Part shown: positions 29,871 through 37,557 of the stretch, one piece after another
Layout: each line of letters begins with the position of its first letter
Numbering within the stretch: the first letter of the stretch is position 1
Assembly: GCA_016839165.1 (NCBI GenBank)
Contig: CP069300.1
Coordinates: 7,388,001 to 7,452,000, forward strand
Source of the DNA: Bradyrhizobium sp. PSBB068
Lineage (GTDB): Bacteria > Pseudomonadota > Alphaproteobacteria > Rhizobiales > Xanthobacteraceae
Length of the DNA: 64,000 nt
Direction of reading: 5' to 3'
Position numbers and translations under genes: made by a program
The notes under the pieces: generated by a model
The model's database searches: none
What the model was told of the DNA's origin: nothing
What the model saw: the letters and a program-made list of their open reading frames with translations, nothing else

Positions 29871-30842
29871 ATGATTTCACGCCGCACTGCGCTGGGCCTG
29901 ATCGGGTCGGGAATTTCGACATTCGCGATCGGCCGCGCATCCGCAGCCGACTATCCGGCGCGGCCGGTGCGCTGGATCGTGGGCTATCCGCCGGGCGGCG
30001 CCACCGACATCATCGCGCGCCTGATCGGGCAGCGGCTGTCGGAAAAGCTCGGGCAGCAGTTCGTGATCGAGAACAAGCCGGGCGCCGGCAACAATATCGG
30101 CACCGAGGCTGCGATCAACGCCGAGCCGGATGGTTACACCGTGCTGCTGGTCAATCCGGCGAACTACATCAACGCCTCGCTGTACGCCAATCTGAAGTTC
30201 AACTTCGTGCGCGACGTTGCGCCGGTTGCGTCCTTCAACCGCGTGCCGAACGTGATGACGGTGAACAAGGACGTGCCGGCGAAGAACGTCGCCGAGTTCA
30301 TCGAATATGTGAAGTCCAATCCCGGCAAGGTGAACATGGCCTCGTCCGGCAACGGCACCTCGGTGCATCTGTCCGGCGAGATGTTCATGTCGATGACCGG
30401 CTGCAAGATGCAGCACGTGCCGTATCGCGGCGCGGCGCCCGCGATCACCGACATGCTCGGCGGCCAGGTGCAGGTGATCTTCGACAACATGCCCTCGATC
30501 ATCCAGCACATCCGCTCCGGCTCGCTGCGCGCGCTCGGCGTGACGACGACGGATCGCTCCTCGCAATTGCCCGACGTGCCGGCGATCGCCGAGACCGTGA
30601 AGGGCTATGAGGCGAGCGCGCTGTTCGGCATGGGGGCGCCGAAGAACACGCCGAAGGAATTGATCGCCAAGCTCAACGCCGAGATCAACGCCGTTCTCGC
30701 CGAGCCCGACATGAGGAAGCGTCTGGTCGAACTCGGCGGCGACTCGCTGATCCAGACCCCGGAGGCGTTCGACAACGACATCAAGGCCGAGACCGACAAG
30801 TGGAAGAAGGTGGTCGAGTTCGCCGGCCTCAAGGTCGAGTAG
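29871..30842 (+). CDS. Tripartite tricarboxylate transporter substrate-binding protein (TctC/Bug type)
   Basis: A 323-residue periplasmic binding protein starting at the ATG at 29871, after GGGAGAGACTTC. The signal MISRRTALGLIGSGISTFAIGRASA has a twin-arginine-like SRRTAL start. The mature N-terminus YPARPVRWIVGYPPGGATDIIARLI is the Bug-family signature, followed by FVIENKPGAGNNIGTEAA. The family captures carboxylates for a TctAB permease. No tctA or tctB is present, as is common for the many orphan Bug proteins of such bacteria. It is divergent from the VOC and ligase genes, so a role in uptake of the acid activated by the ligase is possible. Confidence 0.92.
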   Translation: MISRRTALGLIGSGISTFAIGRASAADYPARPVRWIVGYPPGGATDIIARLIGQRLSEKLGQQFVIENKPGAGNNIGTEAAINAEPDGYTVLLVNPANYINASLYANLKFNFVRDVAPVASFNRVPNVMTVNKDVPAKNVAEFIEYVKSNPGKVNMASSGNGTSVHLSGEMFMSMTGCKMQHVPYRGAAPAITDMLGGQVQVIFDNMPSIIQHIRSGSLRALGVTTTDRSSQLPDVPAIAETVKGYEASALFGMGAPKNTPKELIAKLNAEINAVLAEPDMRKRLVELGGDSLIQTPEAFDNDIKAETDKWKKVVEFAGLKVE

Positions 30843-30987
30843 GCCTCGGACGTTCAACGTTGCCGGTCCGCGCGGCGATGGCTGTCCTGCAAGGCAAATT
30901 GCGGGACCTTGACGCGGAATAAAATGACCTTCAGGAACCTTACCCAGGATGCCGCGCTTGAACTGCGGCATCTCAAGGAGGCGGATC

Positions 30988-31272
30988 ATGCGCACATCGC
31001 AAATGGCAATGCTTGTCCTGGGAGCGATGACGCTTGCCGGCACGGCGAGCGTCACACCCGCTTCCGCCGATCCTTATGATTATCCGTGGTGTGCGCAGGG
31101 GCCGAGCCTGGGCTATCCGGGCGAATGCGCCTATCGAACCTACGAGCAGTGCCTCGCGAGCGTGTCGGGCCGCTATCTCGCTTGCGGAGAAAATCCGCGC
31201 TTTCTGTTCAGCGAGCCCCCGCCGCCGCCGCGCCGCCATCAGCGCCGGCATCGGACGGTCTACCCCGACTAG
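30988..31272 (+). CDS. DUF3551 family exported protein
   Basis: A 94-residue protein with an excellent SD (AAGGAGG) 7 bp before the ATG at 30988. A Sec signal peptide (MRTSQMAMLVLGAMTLAGTASVTPASA) precedes a short mature region with WCAQGPSLGYPGECAYRTYEQCLAS and three conserved-looking cysteines plus ACGENPRF. The C-terminus is basic and proline-rich (PPPPPRRHQRRHR). The W-C...CxY-x-x-Y-x-Q-C spacing matches DUF3551, a group abundant in Bradyrhizobium. Function is unknown. Confidence 0.88.
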   Translation: MRTSQMAMLVLGAMTLAGTASVTPASADPYDYPWCAQGPSLGYPGECAYRTYEQCLASVSGRYLACGENPRFLFSEPPPPPRRHQRRHRTVYPD

Positions 31273-31331
31273 CAGACTTCCGGCCGGCGCCGCGCACCTA
31301 TCCGTCGTCGCGCGATCGTGAAGACGCGCGC

Positions 31332-31359
31332 TTGACGCCGCGCCGTTTGCGCTTATACT
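31332..31359 (+). promoter_or_regulatory. Sigma-70 promoter of the ArsR gene
   Basis: TTGACG (31332-31337), a 16-nt spacer and TATACT (31354-31359) match the housekeeping consensus. The expected start, about 7 nt past the -10, falls on or beside the ATG at 31367. The transcript would then be leaderless or nearly so. Confidence 0.75.
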
Positions 31360-31378
31360 AAACCATATGGTTAAGTAT
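31355..31378. promoter_or_regulatory. Near-perfect 24-bp palindrome over the ArsR -10 box and start codon
   Basis: The arms ATACTAAACCAT and ATGGTTAAGTAT (one mismatch) are directly abutting, centred between 31366 and 31367. The right arm begins with the ArsR ATG. A dimeric winged-helix repressor bound here would block the -10 box. Autorepression by the adjacent ArsR protein is inferred. Confidence 0.7.
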
Positions 31379-31825
31379 CAGGACGAAACGCTGGACCGCA
31401 CCTTTGCGGCGCTTTCCGATCCCACCCGCCGCGTGCTGCTGGCGCGGCTCGGCGAGCAGGAAAGCCTGTCGGTGAGCGAGCTGGCGCAGCCATTCGCGAT
31501 GTCGTTGCCGGCGATCATGAAGCATCTCGACGTGCTCACGGATGCCGGTCTGGTCGCGCGCGAAAAGACCGGCCGCACGGTGGCGTGCCGGCTCACCGCG
31601 CGGCCGATGGAGCAAGCGATGAACTGGCTCAATCGGTATGCGCAATTCTGGTCCGACAATCTCGACCGCCTTGCCGCTTTTGTGGAGGAAAACCCGTGGC
31701 AGCCAACAAATCCGCAGTCGCAGCCGACGCCGGCCTTACCGCGCGTCCCAGCCTCACCCTCACGCGGCGCCTCCGCGCCCGGCCGGAGAAAGTCTACGCC
31801 GCGTGGACCGAGCCGGAAAACCTAG
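31367..31825 (+). CDS. ArsR family winged-helix transcriptional regulator
   Basis: A 152-residue protein with the ArsR/SmtB HTH at residues 8-85 (RTFAALSDPTRRVLLARLGEQESLSVSELAQPFAMSLPAIMKHLDVLTDAGLVAREKTGRTVACRL). No ELCVC-like metal-binding cysteines are present, so this is the non-metal type usually paired with an SRPBCC/AHSA1 gene. Its last 43 codons encode a low-complexity Pro/Ser/Arg tail and overlap the SRPBCC gene by 130 bp in another frame. It has its own promoter and operator at 31332-31378 and no room for an SD before the ATG. Confidence 0.92.
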   Translation: MVKYQDETLDRTFAALSDPTRRVLLARLGEQESLSVSELAQPFAMSLPAIMKHLDVLTDAGLVAREKTGRTVACRLTARPMEQAMNWLNRYAQFWSDNLDRLAAFVEENPWQPTNPQSQPTPALPRVPASPSRGASAPGRRKSTPRGPSRKT

Positions 31826-32172
31826 TGCAATGGTTCGGTCCGGGCCAGGTCAAGCCCGGTACGACACAGGCCGAGCTCGATGTCCGCGTCGGCGGCCGCT
31901 ACCGGATCAAGTTCACCGGGACCAACGGTGAATATCACGAGGTCGGCGGCATCTATCGCGAGGTGGTGCCGAACGAGAGGCTGGTGTTCAGCTGGGCCTG
32001 GCATTCGACGCCGGAGCGCGTCTCCGAGGTGACGGTGTCGATCAGGCCCGACGGCGGCGGCACCTTGCTCACCTTCCATCACGCGCAGTTCGTCGATGAG
32101 GCCGCGCGCGACAACCACCAGCGCGGCTGGACCGAATTCCTCGGCAATCTCCAACATTACGTCGACGCCTGA
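31696..32172 (+). CDS. SRPBCC/AHSA1 domain protein, GTG start
   Basis: A 158-residue protein starting at GTG 31696, preceded by GGAGG (31684-31688) with 7-nt spacing, inside the upstream ArsR gene. The AHA1-C/START-like fold begins at LTLTRRLRARPEKVYAAWTEPENLVQWFGPG and includes DVRVGGRYRIKFTGTNGEYHEVGGIYREVVPNERLVFSWAW. The ending is GWTEFLGNLQHYV. These are typical of the AHSA1-type proteins encoded with ArsR repressors. Substrate or ligand is unknown. The 130-bp overlap implies coupled translation. Confidence 0.9.
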   Translation: MAANKSAVAADAGLTARPSLTLTRRLRARPEKVYAAWTEPENLVQWFGPGQVKPGTTQAELDVRVGGRYRIKFTGTNGEYHEVGGIYREVVPNERLVFSWAWHSTPERVSEVTVSIRPDGGGTLLTFHHAQFVDEAARDNHQRGWTEFLGNLQHYVDA

Positions 32173-32190
32173 AGCGCAAAAGAGCATCGC

Positions 32191-32931
32191 ATGTCCCAGC
32201 ACAAGATCGTCTCGCGCGAAGAATGGACCGCGGCCCGCAAGGCGCTGATGATCAGCGAGAAGGAACTGACGCAAGCCCGCGAAGCGGTGAGCCGGCAACG
32301 CCGCGAGCTGCCGTGGGTCAAGGTCGACAAGGACTATGTGTTCGATGGGCCCGGCGGCAAGGTGACGCTCGGTGATCTCTTCAAGGGCAGGCCGCAGCTC
32401 GTGGTGCAGCACGTGATGTTCGCGCCGGAGTGGGACGCGGCCTGCAAGAGCTGCTCGTTCTGGGTCGACGGCTTCGAGCGCATGGTTCCGCACCTTGCCG
32501 CGCGCGACACCACGATGGTCGCGATCTCGCGCGCGCCGCTGGCCAAGCTCGAGGCCTTCAAGCAGCGGATGGGGTGGACCTTCGACTGGGTGTCCTCCGG
32601 AGAGAATGACTTCAACTACGATTATGGTGTGTCGTTCACACAAGGGCAGATCGATGCGGGCGACGCCAAATACAATTATGGAACGACCCCGCTCTATGGG
32701 CCTGAGCTGCCCGGCATCAGCGTGTTCTATCGAGACGAGGCGGGAAGTGTGTTCCACACCTACTCGACGTTCGCGCGCGGCCTCGACATGATGAATGCCG
32801 CCTATCACTATCTCGACTTGACGCCGCTCGGCCGCCATGAAGAAGGACTGCCCTATCCGATGGACTGGGTGCGGCTACGTGACCAGTATCAACCGGAGCC
32901 CGTTCAGGCATCCTGCTGCTGTCACTCCTGA
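32191..32931 (+). CDS. DUF899 family thioredoxin-like protein
   Basis: A 246-residue protein of the DUF899 family, begun by MSQHKIVSREEWTAARKALM. The domain has the thioredoxin-like strand LVVQHVMFAPEWDAACKSCSFWVDGF and a later segment FNYDYGVSF, with YGPELPGISVFYRDEAGSVFHTYSTFARGLD. Its C-terminus ends in the unusual CCCHS. It lies 18 bp after the SRPBCC gene, so it is probably co-transcribed with the ArsR-SRPBCC pair. Enzyme activity is unknown, and a dithiol or lyase role is only suggested by the fold. Confidence 0.9.
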   Translation: MSQHKIVSREEWTAARKALMISEKELTQAREAVSRQRRELPWVKVDKDYVFDGPGGKVTLGDLFKGRPQLVVQHVMFAPEWDAACKSCSFWVDGFERMVPHLAARDTTMVAISRAPLAKLEAFKQRMGWTFDWVSSGENDFNYDYGVSFTQGQIDAGDAKYNYGTTPLYGPELPGISVFYRDEAGSVFHTYSTFARGLDMMNAAYHYLDLTPLGRHEEGLPYPMDWVRLRDQYQPEPVQASCCCHS

Positions 32932-32986
32932 TCGTGGTTGCGAGTCAACGGGTCGCGCGAATGCGCGCCCAATGACGGGCTCCGCG

Positions 32987-33051
32987 AAGCAATCCATCGC
33001 GCCGCAAGTGCAGGTACGGATTGCTTCATCGCTTCGCTTCTCGCGATGACG
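32987..33051. repeat. Degenerate GAAGCAATCC palindromic repeat
   Basis: GAAGCAATCC and GGATTGCTTC arms with flanking GCTTCTCGCGATGAC match the element at 27420-27503, but one half is eroded. It sits between the DUF899 and DUF1428 genes. Confidence 0.7.
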
Positions 33052-33076
33052 ACGCAATAACGACAAGGAAACGCCC

Positions 33077-33433
33077 ATGCTTTACGTCGATGGCTTCGTC
33101 GTCGCAGTGCCGAAGAAGAAGCTCAAGGCCTATGCGAAGCTCTCGAAAATGGCCGGCAAGGTCTGGCGCGAACATGGCGCGCTGGATTATCGCGAGTGGG
33201 TTGCCGACGACGTCAAGCCGGGCAAGCTGACATCGTTTCCGCAGAGCGTGAAGCTGAAGGCCGGCGAAACCGTCGTGTTTGCCTGGATCACCTACAAGTC
33301 GCGCGCCCAGCGCGATCGGATCAATGCCAAGGTGATGGCCGATCCGCGCTTCGCGTCGATGGATCCGAAAACGGCGCCGTTCAATGTGCAGCGTATGATC
33401 TACGGCGGCTTTGCTAGCCTGGTGAAGGTCTGA
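33077..33433 (+). CDS. DUF1428 family protein
   Basis: A 118-residue protein with the DUF1428 pattern: MLYVDGFVVAVPKKKLKAYAKLSKMAGKVWREHGALDYREWVADD, then VFAWITYKSRAQRDRINAKVMADPRF and RMIYGGFASLVKV. The family has a dimeric alpha/beta (ferredoxin-like) fold. SD-like AAGGAAA lies upstream. It is separated from DUF899 by a repeat but stays in the same orientation as the ArsR-SRPBCC-DUF899 string. DUF899, DUF1428 and SRPBCC genes recur together in related genomes as far as I recall. Function is unknown. Confidence 0.9.
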   Translation: MLYVDGFVVAVPKKKLKAYAKLSKMAGKVWREHGALDYREWVADDVKPGKLTSFPQSVKLKAGETVVFAWITYKSRAQRDRINAKVMADPRFASMDPKTAPFNVQRMIYGGFASLVKV

Positions 33434-33529
33434 GGCGGCACGGTTTCGCTGCAATCCGCGCAGTAACCACCCGTTAAACATCATGCGGCGCGGACGGCCG
33501 GTGCCGCTTGCGTTTACTTGGTGATCCCG

Positions 33530-33549
33530 TATACTTTGCATTACAAAGT
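33530..33549 (+). promoter_or_regulatory. -10 box overlapped by an ACTTTG-N5-CAAAGT palindrome
   Basis: TATACT (33530-33535) has a -35-like TTGCGT 16 nt upstream. A perfect 6-bp-arm dyad, ACTTTG-CATTA-CAAAGT (33533-33549), overlaps it. This is a likely promoter and operator for the three-gene operon that starts at 33561. The winged-helix protein encoded in the operon is the obvious candidate repressor, by inference. Confidence 0.65.
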
Positions 33550-33560
33550 TCGGGCGAATC

Positions 33561-34178
33561 ATGCGCGACCTCGACAAGGCCTTGGCCGACATTCTTGCGA
33601 TCCGCAGCCAGATTGCGGCGGGGACCGCATTCCGCGGCTACGGTCCGGCAACGGTGGCTGTCACCAGCGGCATCGCGCTGGTCACGGCGCTCGCCCAATA
33701 TCTCTGGCTCGATGATCCCACCGGTCATCCGATCGCCTTCCTTGCCGGCTGGGCGGCGGCCGCGCTGCTGTCCGCGGTGCTGATCTGGATCGAGATGCAG
33801 GCACGCTCGCGGCGGCATCATTCCGGCCTTGCCGACGCCATGGTCCAGCAGGCGATCGAGCAGTTCGTTCCCGCCGTCATCGCCGGCGTCTTGCTCGCGG
33901 TGCTGCAATGGAAATTCGCGCCGGAGACGCTGTGGATGCTGCCCGGCCTGTGGCAGGTGCTGGTCAGCCTCGCCGTGTTCGCCTCGGTTCGCCTGTTGCC
34001 GCGCACGATCGCGCTCGGAGGCGCCTGGTATTTCCTGTCGGGCTTCACGGTGCTGTTGATCGCAAGCCAGAGCCACGCGCTGTCGCCCTGGACCATGGGA
34101 CTGCCATTCGCGATCGGCCAGTTGCTGCTCGCAGCGCTGTTGTATTTCGCTTCCGGAGGCCATGATGCCGAAGACTGA
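33561..34178 (+). CDS. Membrane protein of unknown function
   Basis: A 205-residue protein with about five hydrophobic segments after a short cytoplasmic N-terminus (MRDLDKALADILAIRSQIAAGTAFRGYGP). Examples are [41 protein letters not shown] and LLPRTIALGGAWYFLSGFTVLLIASQ. It overlaps the next gene by 17 bp. It is the first gene of an operon with a winged-helix regulator and a UppS paralogue. The family is not one I can name. Confidence 0.8.
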   Translation: MRDLDKALADILAIRSQIAAGTAFRGYGPATVAVTSGIALVTALAQYLWLDDPTGHPIAFLAGWAAAALLSAVLIWIEMQARSRRHHSGLADAMVQQAIEQFVPAVIAGVLLAVLQWKFAPETLWMLPGLWQVLVSLAVFASVRLLPRTIALGGAWYFLSGFTVLLIASQSHALSPWTMGLPFAIGQLLLAALLYFASGGHDAED

Positions 34179-34545
34179 CGTGACCACCGCGCCATTTGCC
34201 TATGATGGCCTCGACCGCGTCATCCACGAGAAGGCGCGGCTCGGTCTATTGACCTCGTTGATGGCGCATCCCAAGGGGCTCGCCTTCGCCGACCTCAAGC
34301 AGCTCTGCGGTCTGACCGACGGCAATCTCAGCCGGCATCTTCAGGTGCTGCAGGAGGCCGGCCTCGTCGATGTCATCAAGGGTTATGAAGGCAATCGTCC
34401 GCATACCAGCTGCCGTCTGACCAAGAGCGGCCGCCGCCGTTTCCTCGATTATCTCGCCGTGCTCGAGCAGTTGGTGCGCGACGCGGCCAAAGCCGCCGGC
34501 AAGGACGAAGGCGCATCTGGCCGCCTCGGTATCCAGCCGATTTGA
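34165..34545 (+). CDS. Winged-helix transcriptional regulator (MarR/PadR-like)
   Basis: A 126-residue protein (or 127 from the ATG at 34162) with a winged helix: [85 protein letters not shown]. This matches the small single-domain transcriptional regulators with HTH then wing. A short, charged C-terminal tail follows. It starts inside the membrane-protein gene (GAGGCCATGATG) and is translationally coupled to it. It probably binds the promoter palindrome at 33533-33549. Confidence 0.9.
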   Translation: MPKTDVTTAPFAYDGLDRVIHEKARLGLLTSLMAHPKGLAFADLKQLCGLTDGNLSRHLQVLQEAGLVDVIKGYEGNRPHTSCRLTKSGRRRFLDYLAVLEQLVRDAAKAAGKDEGASGRLGIQPI

Positions 34546-34574
34546 TCATCCCTTTTTTGCCCGGAGACTTTGTG

Positions 34575-35315
34575 ATGCAAAGCAACGTTGCGCTCAAGCC
34601 GGACGCCGTCGCCCGGCTCCATGTCGGCATCATCATGGACGGCAACGGCCGCTGGGCGACGCGGCGCGGCCTGTCGCGCCTGCGTGGACATGAAGCGGGC
34701 GTCGAGGCGATCCGCCGCATCGTCGAGGCCGCGCCCGACCAGGGCGTCGGCACGCTGACGCTGTACGCATTCTCGAGCGACAATTGGCGTCGTCCGAAAG
34801 CCGAAGTCGCGGCGCTGATGGGGCTGTTGCGGTTCTATCTCGCCAACGAGATCGCAGCCCTGGTGCGCAACGGTGTCCGCCTCACCGTGATCGGCCGCCG
34901 CGACCGGCTGCCCGACGGCATCGCCGCCGCGATCACGCGCGCGGAGGCCGAGACCCATGGCGGCACCACGCTGCATCTGCGTATCGCGATCGATTACTCG
35001 GCGCGCGACGCGATCCTGAACGCCGCCGCGCGCGCGGCCGGCGCCGGTCCGTTGAGCCGTGAGGCCTTCGCCGACCTGATCACCGGCGAAGCCGGCCTCC
35101 GCGATGTCGACCTGATCATCCGCACCTCGGGCGAGAAGCGGCTGTCGGACTTCCTGCTCTGGGAAGGCGCCTATGCCGAACTGCATTTCACCGAGCGGAT
35201 GTGGCCCGAATTCGAGGCCGATGATCTCGCCGACGCGCTCGCCTCCTTCCACCGCCGCGAGCGCCGCTTCGGCGGGCTGACCGCGATCGCGCCGGCGGAG
35301 GTGGCAAGCCTCTAA
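34575..35315 (+). CDS. uppS: Polyprenyl diphosphate synthase, UppS family (probable paralogue)
   Basis: A 246-residue cis-prenyltransferase. Conserved regions are [16 protein letters not shown] with catalytic Asp22, [17 protein letters not shown], and the C-terminal [31 protein letters not shown]. UppS makes undecaprenyl diphosphate, the peptidoglycan lipid carrier. The housekeeping uppS of alphaproteobacteria lies in the frr-uppS-cdsA-dxr cluster. This one is instead in an operon with a membrane protein and a repressor, so it may be a second, regulated copy. A start at ATG 34575 is supported by GGAG 8-9 nt upstream. A TTG at 34542 is possible. Confidence 0.9.
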   Translation: MQSNVALKPDAVARLHVGIIMDGNGRWATRRGLSRLRGHEAGVEAIRRIVEAAPDQGVGTLTLYAFSSDNWRRPKAEVAALMGLLRFYLANEIAALVRNGVRLTVIGRRDRLPDGIAAAITRAEAETHGGTTLHLRIAIDYSARDAILNAAARAAGAGPLSREAFADLITGEAGLRDVDLIIRTSGEKRLSDFLLWEGAYAELHFTERMWPEFEADDLADALASFHRRERRFGGLTAIAPAEVASL

Positions 35316-35441
35316 CTCATCGCGCTTTAGCGCGGCGGACCGCGCCTTCGATTCTCTTCAAGCCCGGCCGGGGGGTTGGGCTCTCCTTTCACAAGATGCG
35401 GGGACGAACGATCACGCCAACCAAAGCGGGAGCGATCATCC

Positions 35442-36968
35442 ATGCGCATTCTTCTCATCAACGTGCCGCACCCGGCGATCGGCAGCCGGATCCCCGACGA
35501 CCATCTGCCGCCGCTCGGCCTGCTGTCGATCGGCGGTCCGTTGATCGACGACGGCCACCACGTTCGTCTTCTCGATGCCGAGTTCGGCCCGATGCCGGTC
35601 ACAGCCATCGTGGCCGAGGCGTCGCGATTCTCGCCCGATGCGGTCTTGTTCGGCCATTCCGGCTCCACCTCGGGCCATCCCGTCATCACCGAGGTGGCGC
35701 AGGCCATCGTCAAGGCCCTGCCGAATGTGCGGATCGTGTATGGCGGGGTGTTTCCGACCTATCACTGGCGCGAGATCTTGCGCGAAGAGCGCTACGTCAC
35801 TGCGATCGTGCGCGGTGAGGGGGAGGAGACGGCGCGCCGCCTGATGCGGGCCCTGGAGACCGGCGGCGATCTCCGCACCATCAACGGCATCGCCTTCCGC
35901 GATGATTACGGGCCGCGCGTCACGCCGCCCGCGCCTGTCATCCGCGATCTCGATGCCTATCGCATCGGCTGGGAATTGATCGATCACGCCCGCTACAGCT
36001 ATTGGGGAGGTTTGCGCGCCGTCGTCGTGCAGTTCTCGCGCGGCTGTCCGCATCTCTGCAATTACTGCGGCCAGCGCGGTTTCTGGACGCGATGGCGGCA
36101 CCGTGATCCCGTGCGCTTTGCCGGCGAGTTGGCACGGCTGCACCGCGAGCACGGCGTCAAGGTGATCAATTTCGCCGACGAGAATCCGACCGTCTCGAAG
36201 AAGGCCTGGCGGACGTTCCTCGAAGCGCTGATCGCGGAGAATGTCGATCTGATCCTGGTCGGCTCGACCCGCGCCGACGATATCGTCCGCGATGCCGATA
36301 TCCTGCATCTCTACAAGAGAGCGGGTTGGCAGCGCTTCCTGCTCGGCATGGAGAACACCGACGAGAAGACGCTGCAGCTGATTCGCAAGGGCACCACCAC
36401 CACGACCGATCGCGAGGCTATCCGCCTGATGCGCCGGTACGGCATCCTGTCGATGGCGACCTGGGTGGTCGGTTTCGAGGAGGAGACCGATCGCGATCAC
36501 TGGCGCGGCCTGCGGCAGCTTCTGTCCTACGATCCCGATCAGATCCAGATGCTCTACGTCACGCCGCATCGCTGGACGCCCTATTTCCGTCTCGCGGCAG
36601 AACGACGTGTGATCCAGACCGATCGCCGCCGATGGGACTACAAGCATCAGGTGCTCGCGACCCGACACATGCCGCCGTGGCGGGTGCTGCTCTGGTTCAA
36701 ATTTACCGAGATGGTGCTGCAATGCCGACCCAAGGCCTTGCTGCGCGTGCTGTTGCATCGCGACGCCGGGCTTCGTCACGCCATGCGCTGGTACACGCAG
36801 ATGGGGCGTCGGGTCTGGCCGCACGAAATTCTCGGCTTCCTGCGCGACACCAGGTTGACGCACGGGCCGACGGTGCGGGAATTCTGGGGCTCGCCGCAGG
36901 ATGGCGAAGAGGAATCGATGTCGTCGCACCGGCCCGAGCGCAGCGTCGGCACGTCGCGCGTTGCGTAA
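35442..36968 (+). CDS. B12-binding radical SAM protein (BchE-like)
   Basis: A 508-residue protein starting at the ATG at 35442. The N-terminal cobalamin-binding-type domain (about residues 1-140) includes LLINVPHP, PPLGLLSIGGPLIDDGHHVRLLDAEFG and VYGGVFPTYHWREIL. The radical SAM domain has the 4Fe-4S motif CxxxCxxC at Cys202, Cys206 and Cys209 (SRGCPHLCNYCGQ) and the motif ENPTVSKK. GMENTDEKTLQLIRKGTT follows. The pattern is that of the BchE/hopanoid methylase/TsrM class. It is not identified as the Mg-protoporphyrin cyclase itself, because no bch or crt gene is in the window. The reaction is unknown. Confidence 0.85.
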   Translation: MRILLINVPHPAIGSRIPDDHLPPLGLLSIGGPLIDDGHHVRLLDAEFGPMPVTAIVAEASRFSPDAVLFGHSGSTSGHPVITEVAQAIVKALPNVRIVYGGVFPTYHWREILREERYVTAIVRGEGEETARRLMRALETGGDLRTINGIAFRDDYGPRVTPPAPVIRDLDAYRIGWELIDHARYSYWGGLRAVVVQFSRGCPHLCNYCGQRGFWTRWRHRDPVRFAGELARLHREHGVKVINFADENPTVSKKAWRTFLEALIAENVDLILVGSTRADDIVRDADILHLYKRAGWQRFLLGMENTDEKTLQLIRKGTTTTTDREAIRLMRRYGILSMATWVVGFEEETDRDHWRGLRQLLSYDPDQIQMLYVTPHRWTPYFRLAAERRVIQTDRRRWDYKHQVLATRHMPPWRVLLWFKFTEMVLQCRPKALLRVLLHRDAGLRHAMRWYTQMGRRVWPHEILGFLRDTRLTHGPTVREFWGSPQDGEEESMSSHRPERSVGTSRVA

Positions 36969-37092
36969 ATCGATACCGTCATGCGCGGTTCTGGATAACT
37001 GGCGCTGATGACTGGACGTCGGAGTCATCAGCGCGATAATTTCCAGATCGGCTGCGCAGAACAAAAAGAACCGTGGCGGTCGAGGCGTTGAG

Positions 37093-37503
37093 TTGAGCAT
37101 ACAGGTTGCGATTCTAAAAATATTGGCCAGTCACGTCAGCGGCAGAGCCACCATCGATTCGCTCAAGCACGACCTCGCCATTCTCTCTTCGAGCGGCGAC
37201 GATTGGCATGCGCGGATCAAACGTCTGGCATCTCGGGTTCCCGAGCTCGACATCTTCAGCAACGGTTATGTGCTGCGTGATGCCGAAGGCTGGGAGATCA
37301 CACCGGATGGACGTGCGTTTCTGCGCGCGCTGGAAGCCGTTACGCAAGACAACCTGCCGCCCGCCCCGTCGGCCGGGACCGCAGTCCGTGCCGCGGGCAC
37401 GCTGATCGTGGTCGGTCGCCGCTTCCGGAACAGTACGCGGCCGCAACGTGATGCGGAGCCGAGCACGTCAGTGCGCCGCCGGCCGTCCCGCGAGCCGCGT
37501 TGA
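37093..37503 (+). CDS. Small hypothetical protein, possible winged-helix, TTG start
   Basis: The reading frame has no ATG, and the only plausible start is TTG 37093 (MSIQVAILKILASHVSGRATIDSLKHDLAIL). The N-terminal 80 residues (ISRL-like helix, SSGDDWHARIKRLASRVPELDIFSNGYVLRDAEGWEITPDGRAFLRAL) have a helix-turn-helix-wing-like alternation, with the strand GYVLRDAEGWEITPDGRAFL as the wing. The C-terminal 50 residues are Arg/Ser-rich and probably disordered. I do not recognise a family. Codon usage matches the neighbours. Confidence 0.6.
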   Translation: MSIQVAILKILASHVSGRATIDSLKHDLAILSSSGDDWHARIKRLASRVPELDIFSNGYVLRDAEGWEITPDGRAFLRALEAVTQDNLPPAPSAGTAVRAAGTLIVVGRRFRNSTRPQRDAEPSTSVRRRPSREPR

Positions 37504-37557
37504 ACCTCGCAGCGTCGCCGGCGACCTACCTTCGGGACGTGGTTCTGGAGGTCGCAA

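Noticed and set aside
35442..36968. Anaerobic Mg-protoporphyrin cyclase BchE
   Set aside because: It shares domains with BchE, but no bacteriochlorophyll or carotenoid gene is near, so the specific name is not supported.
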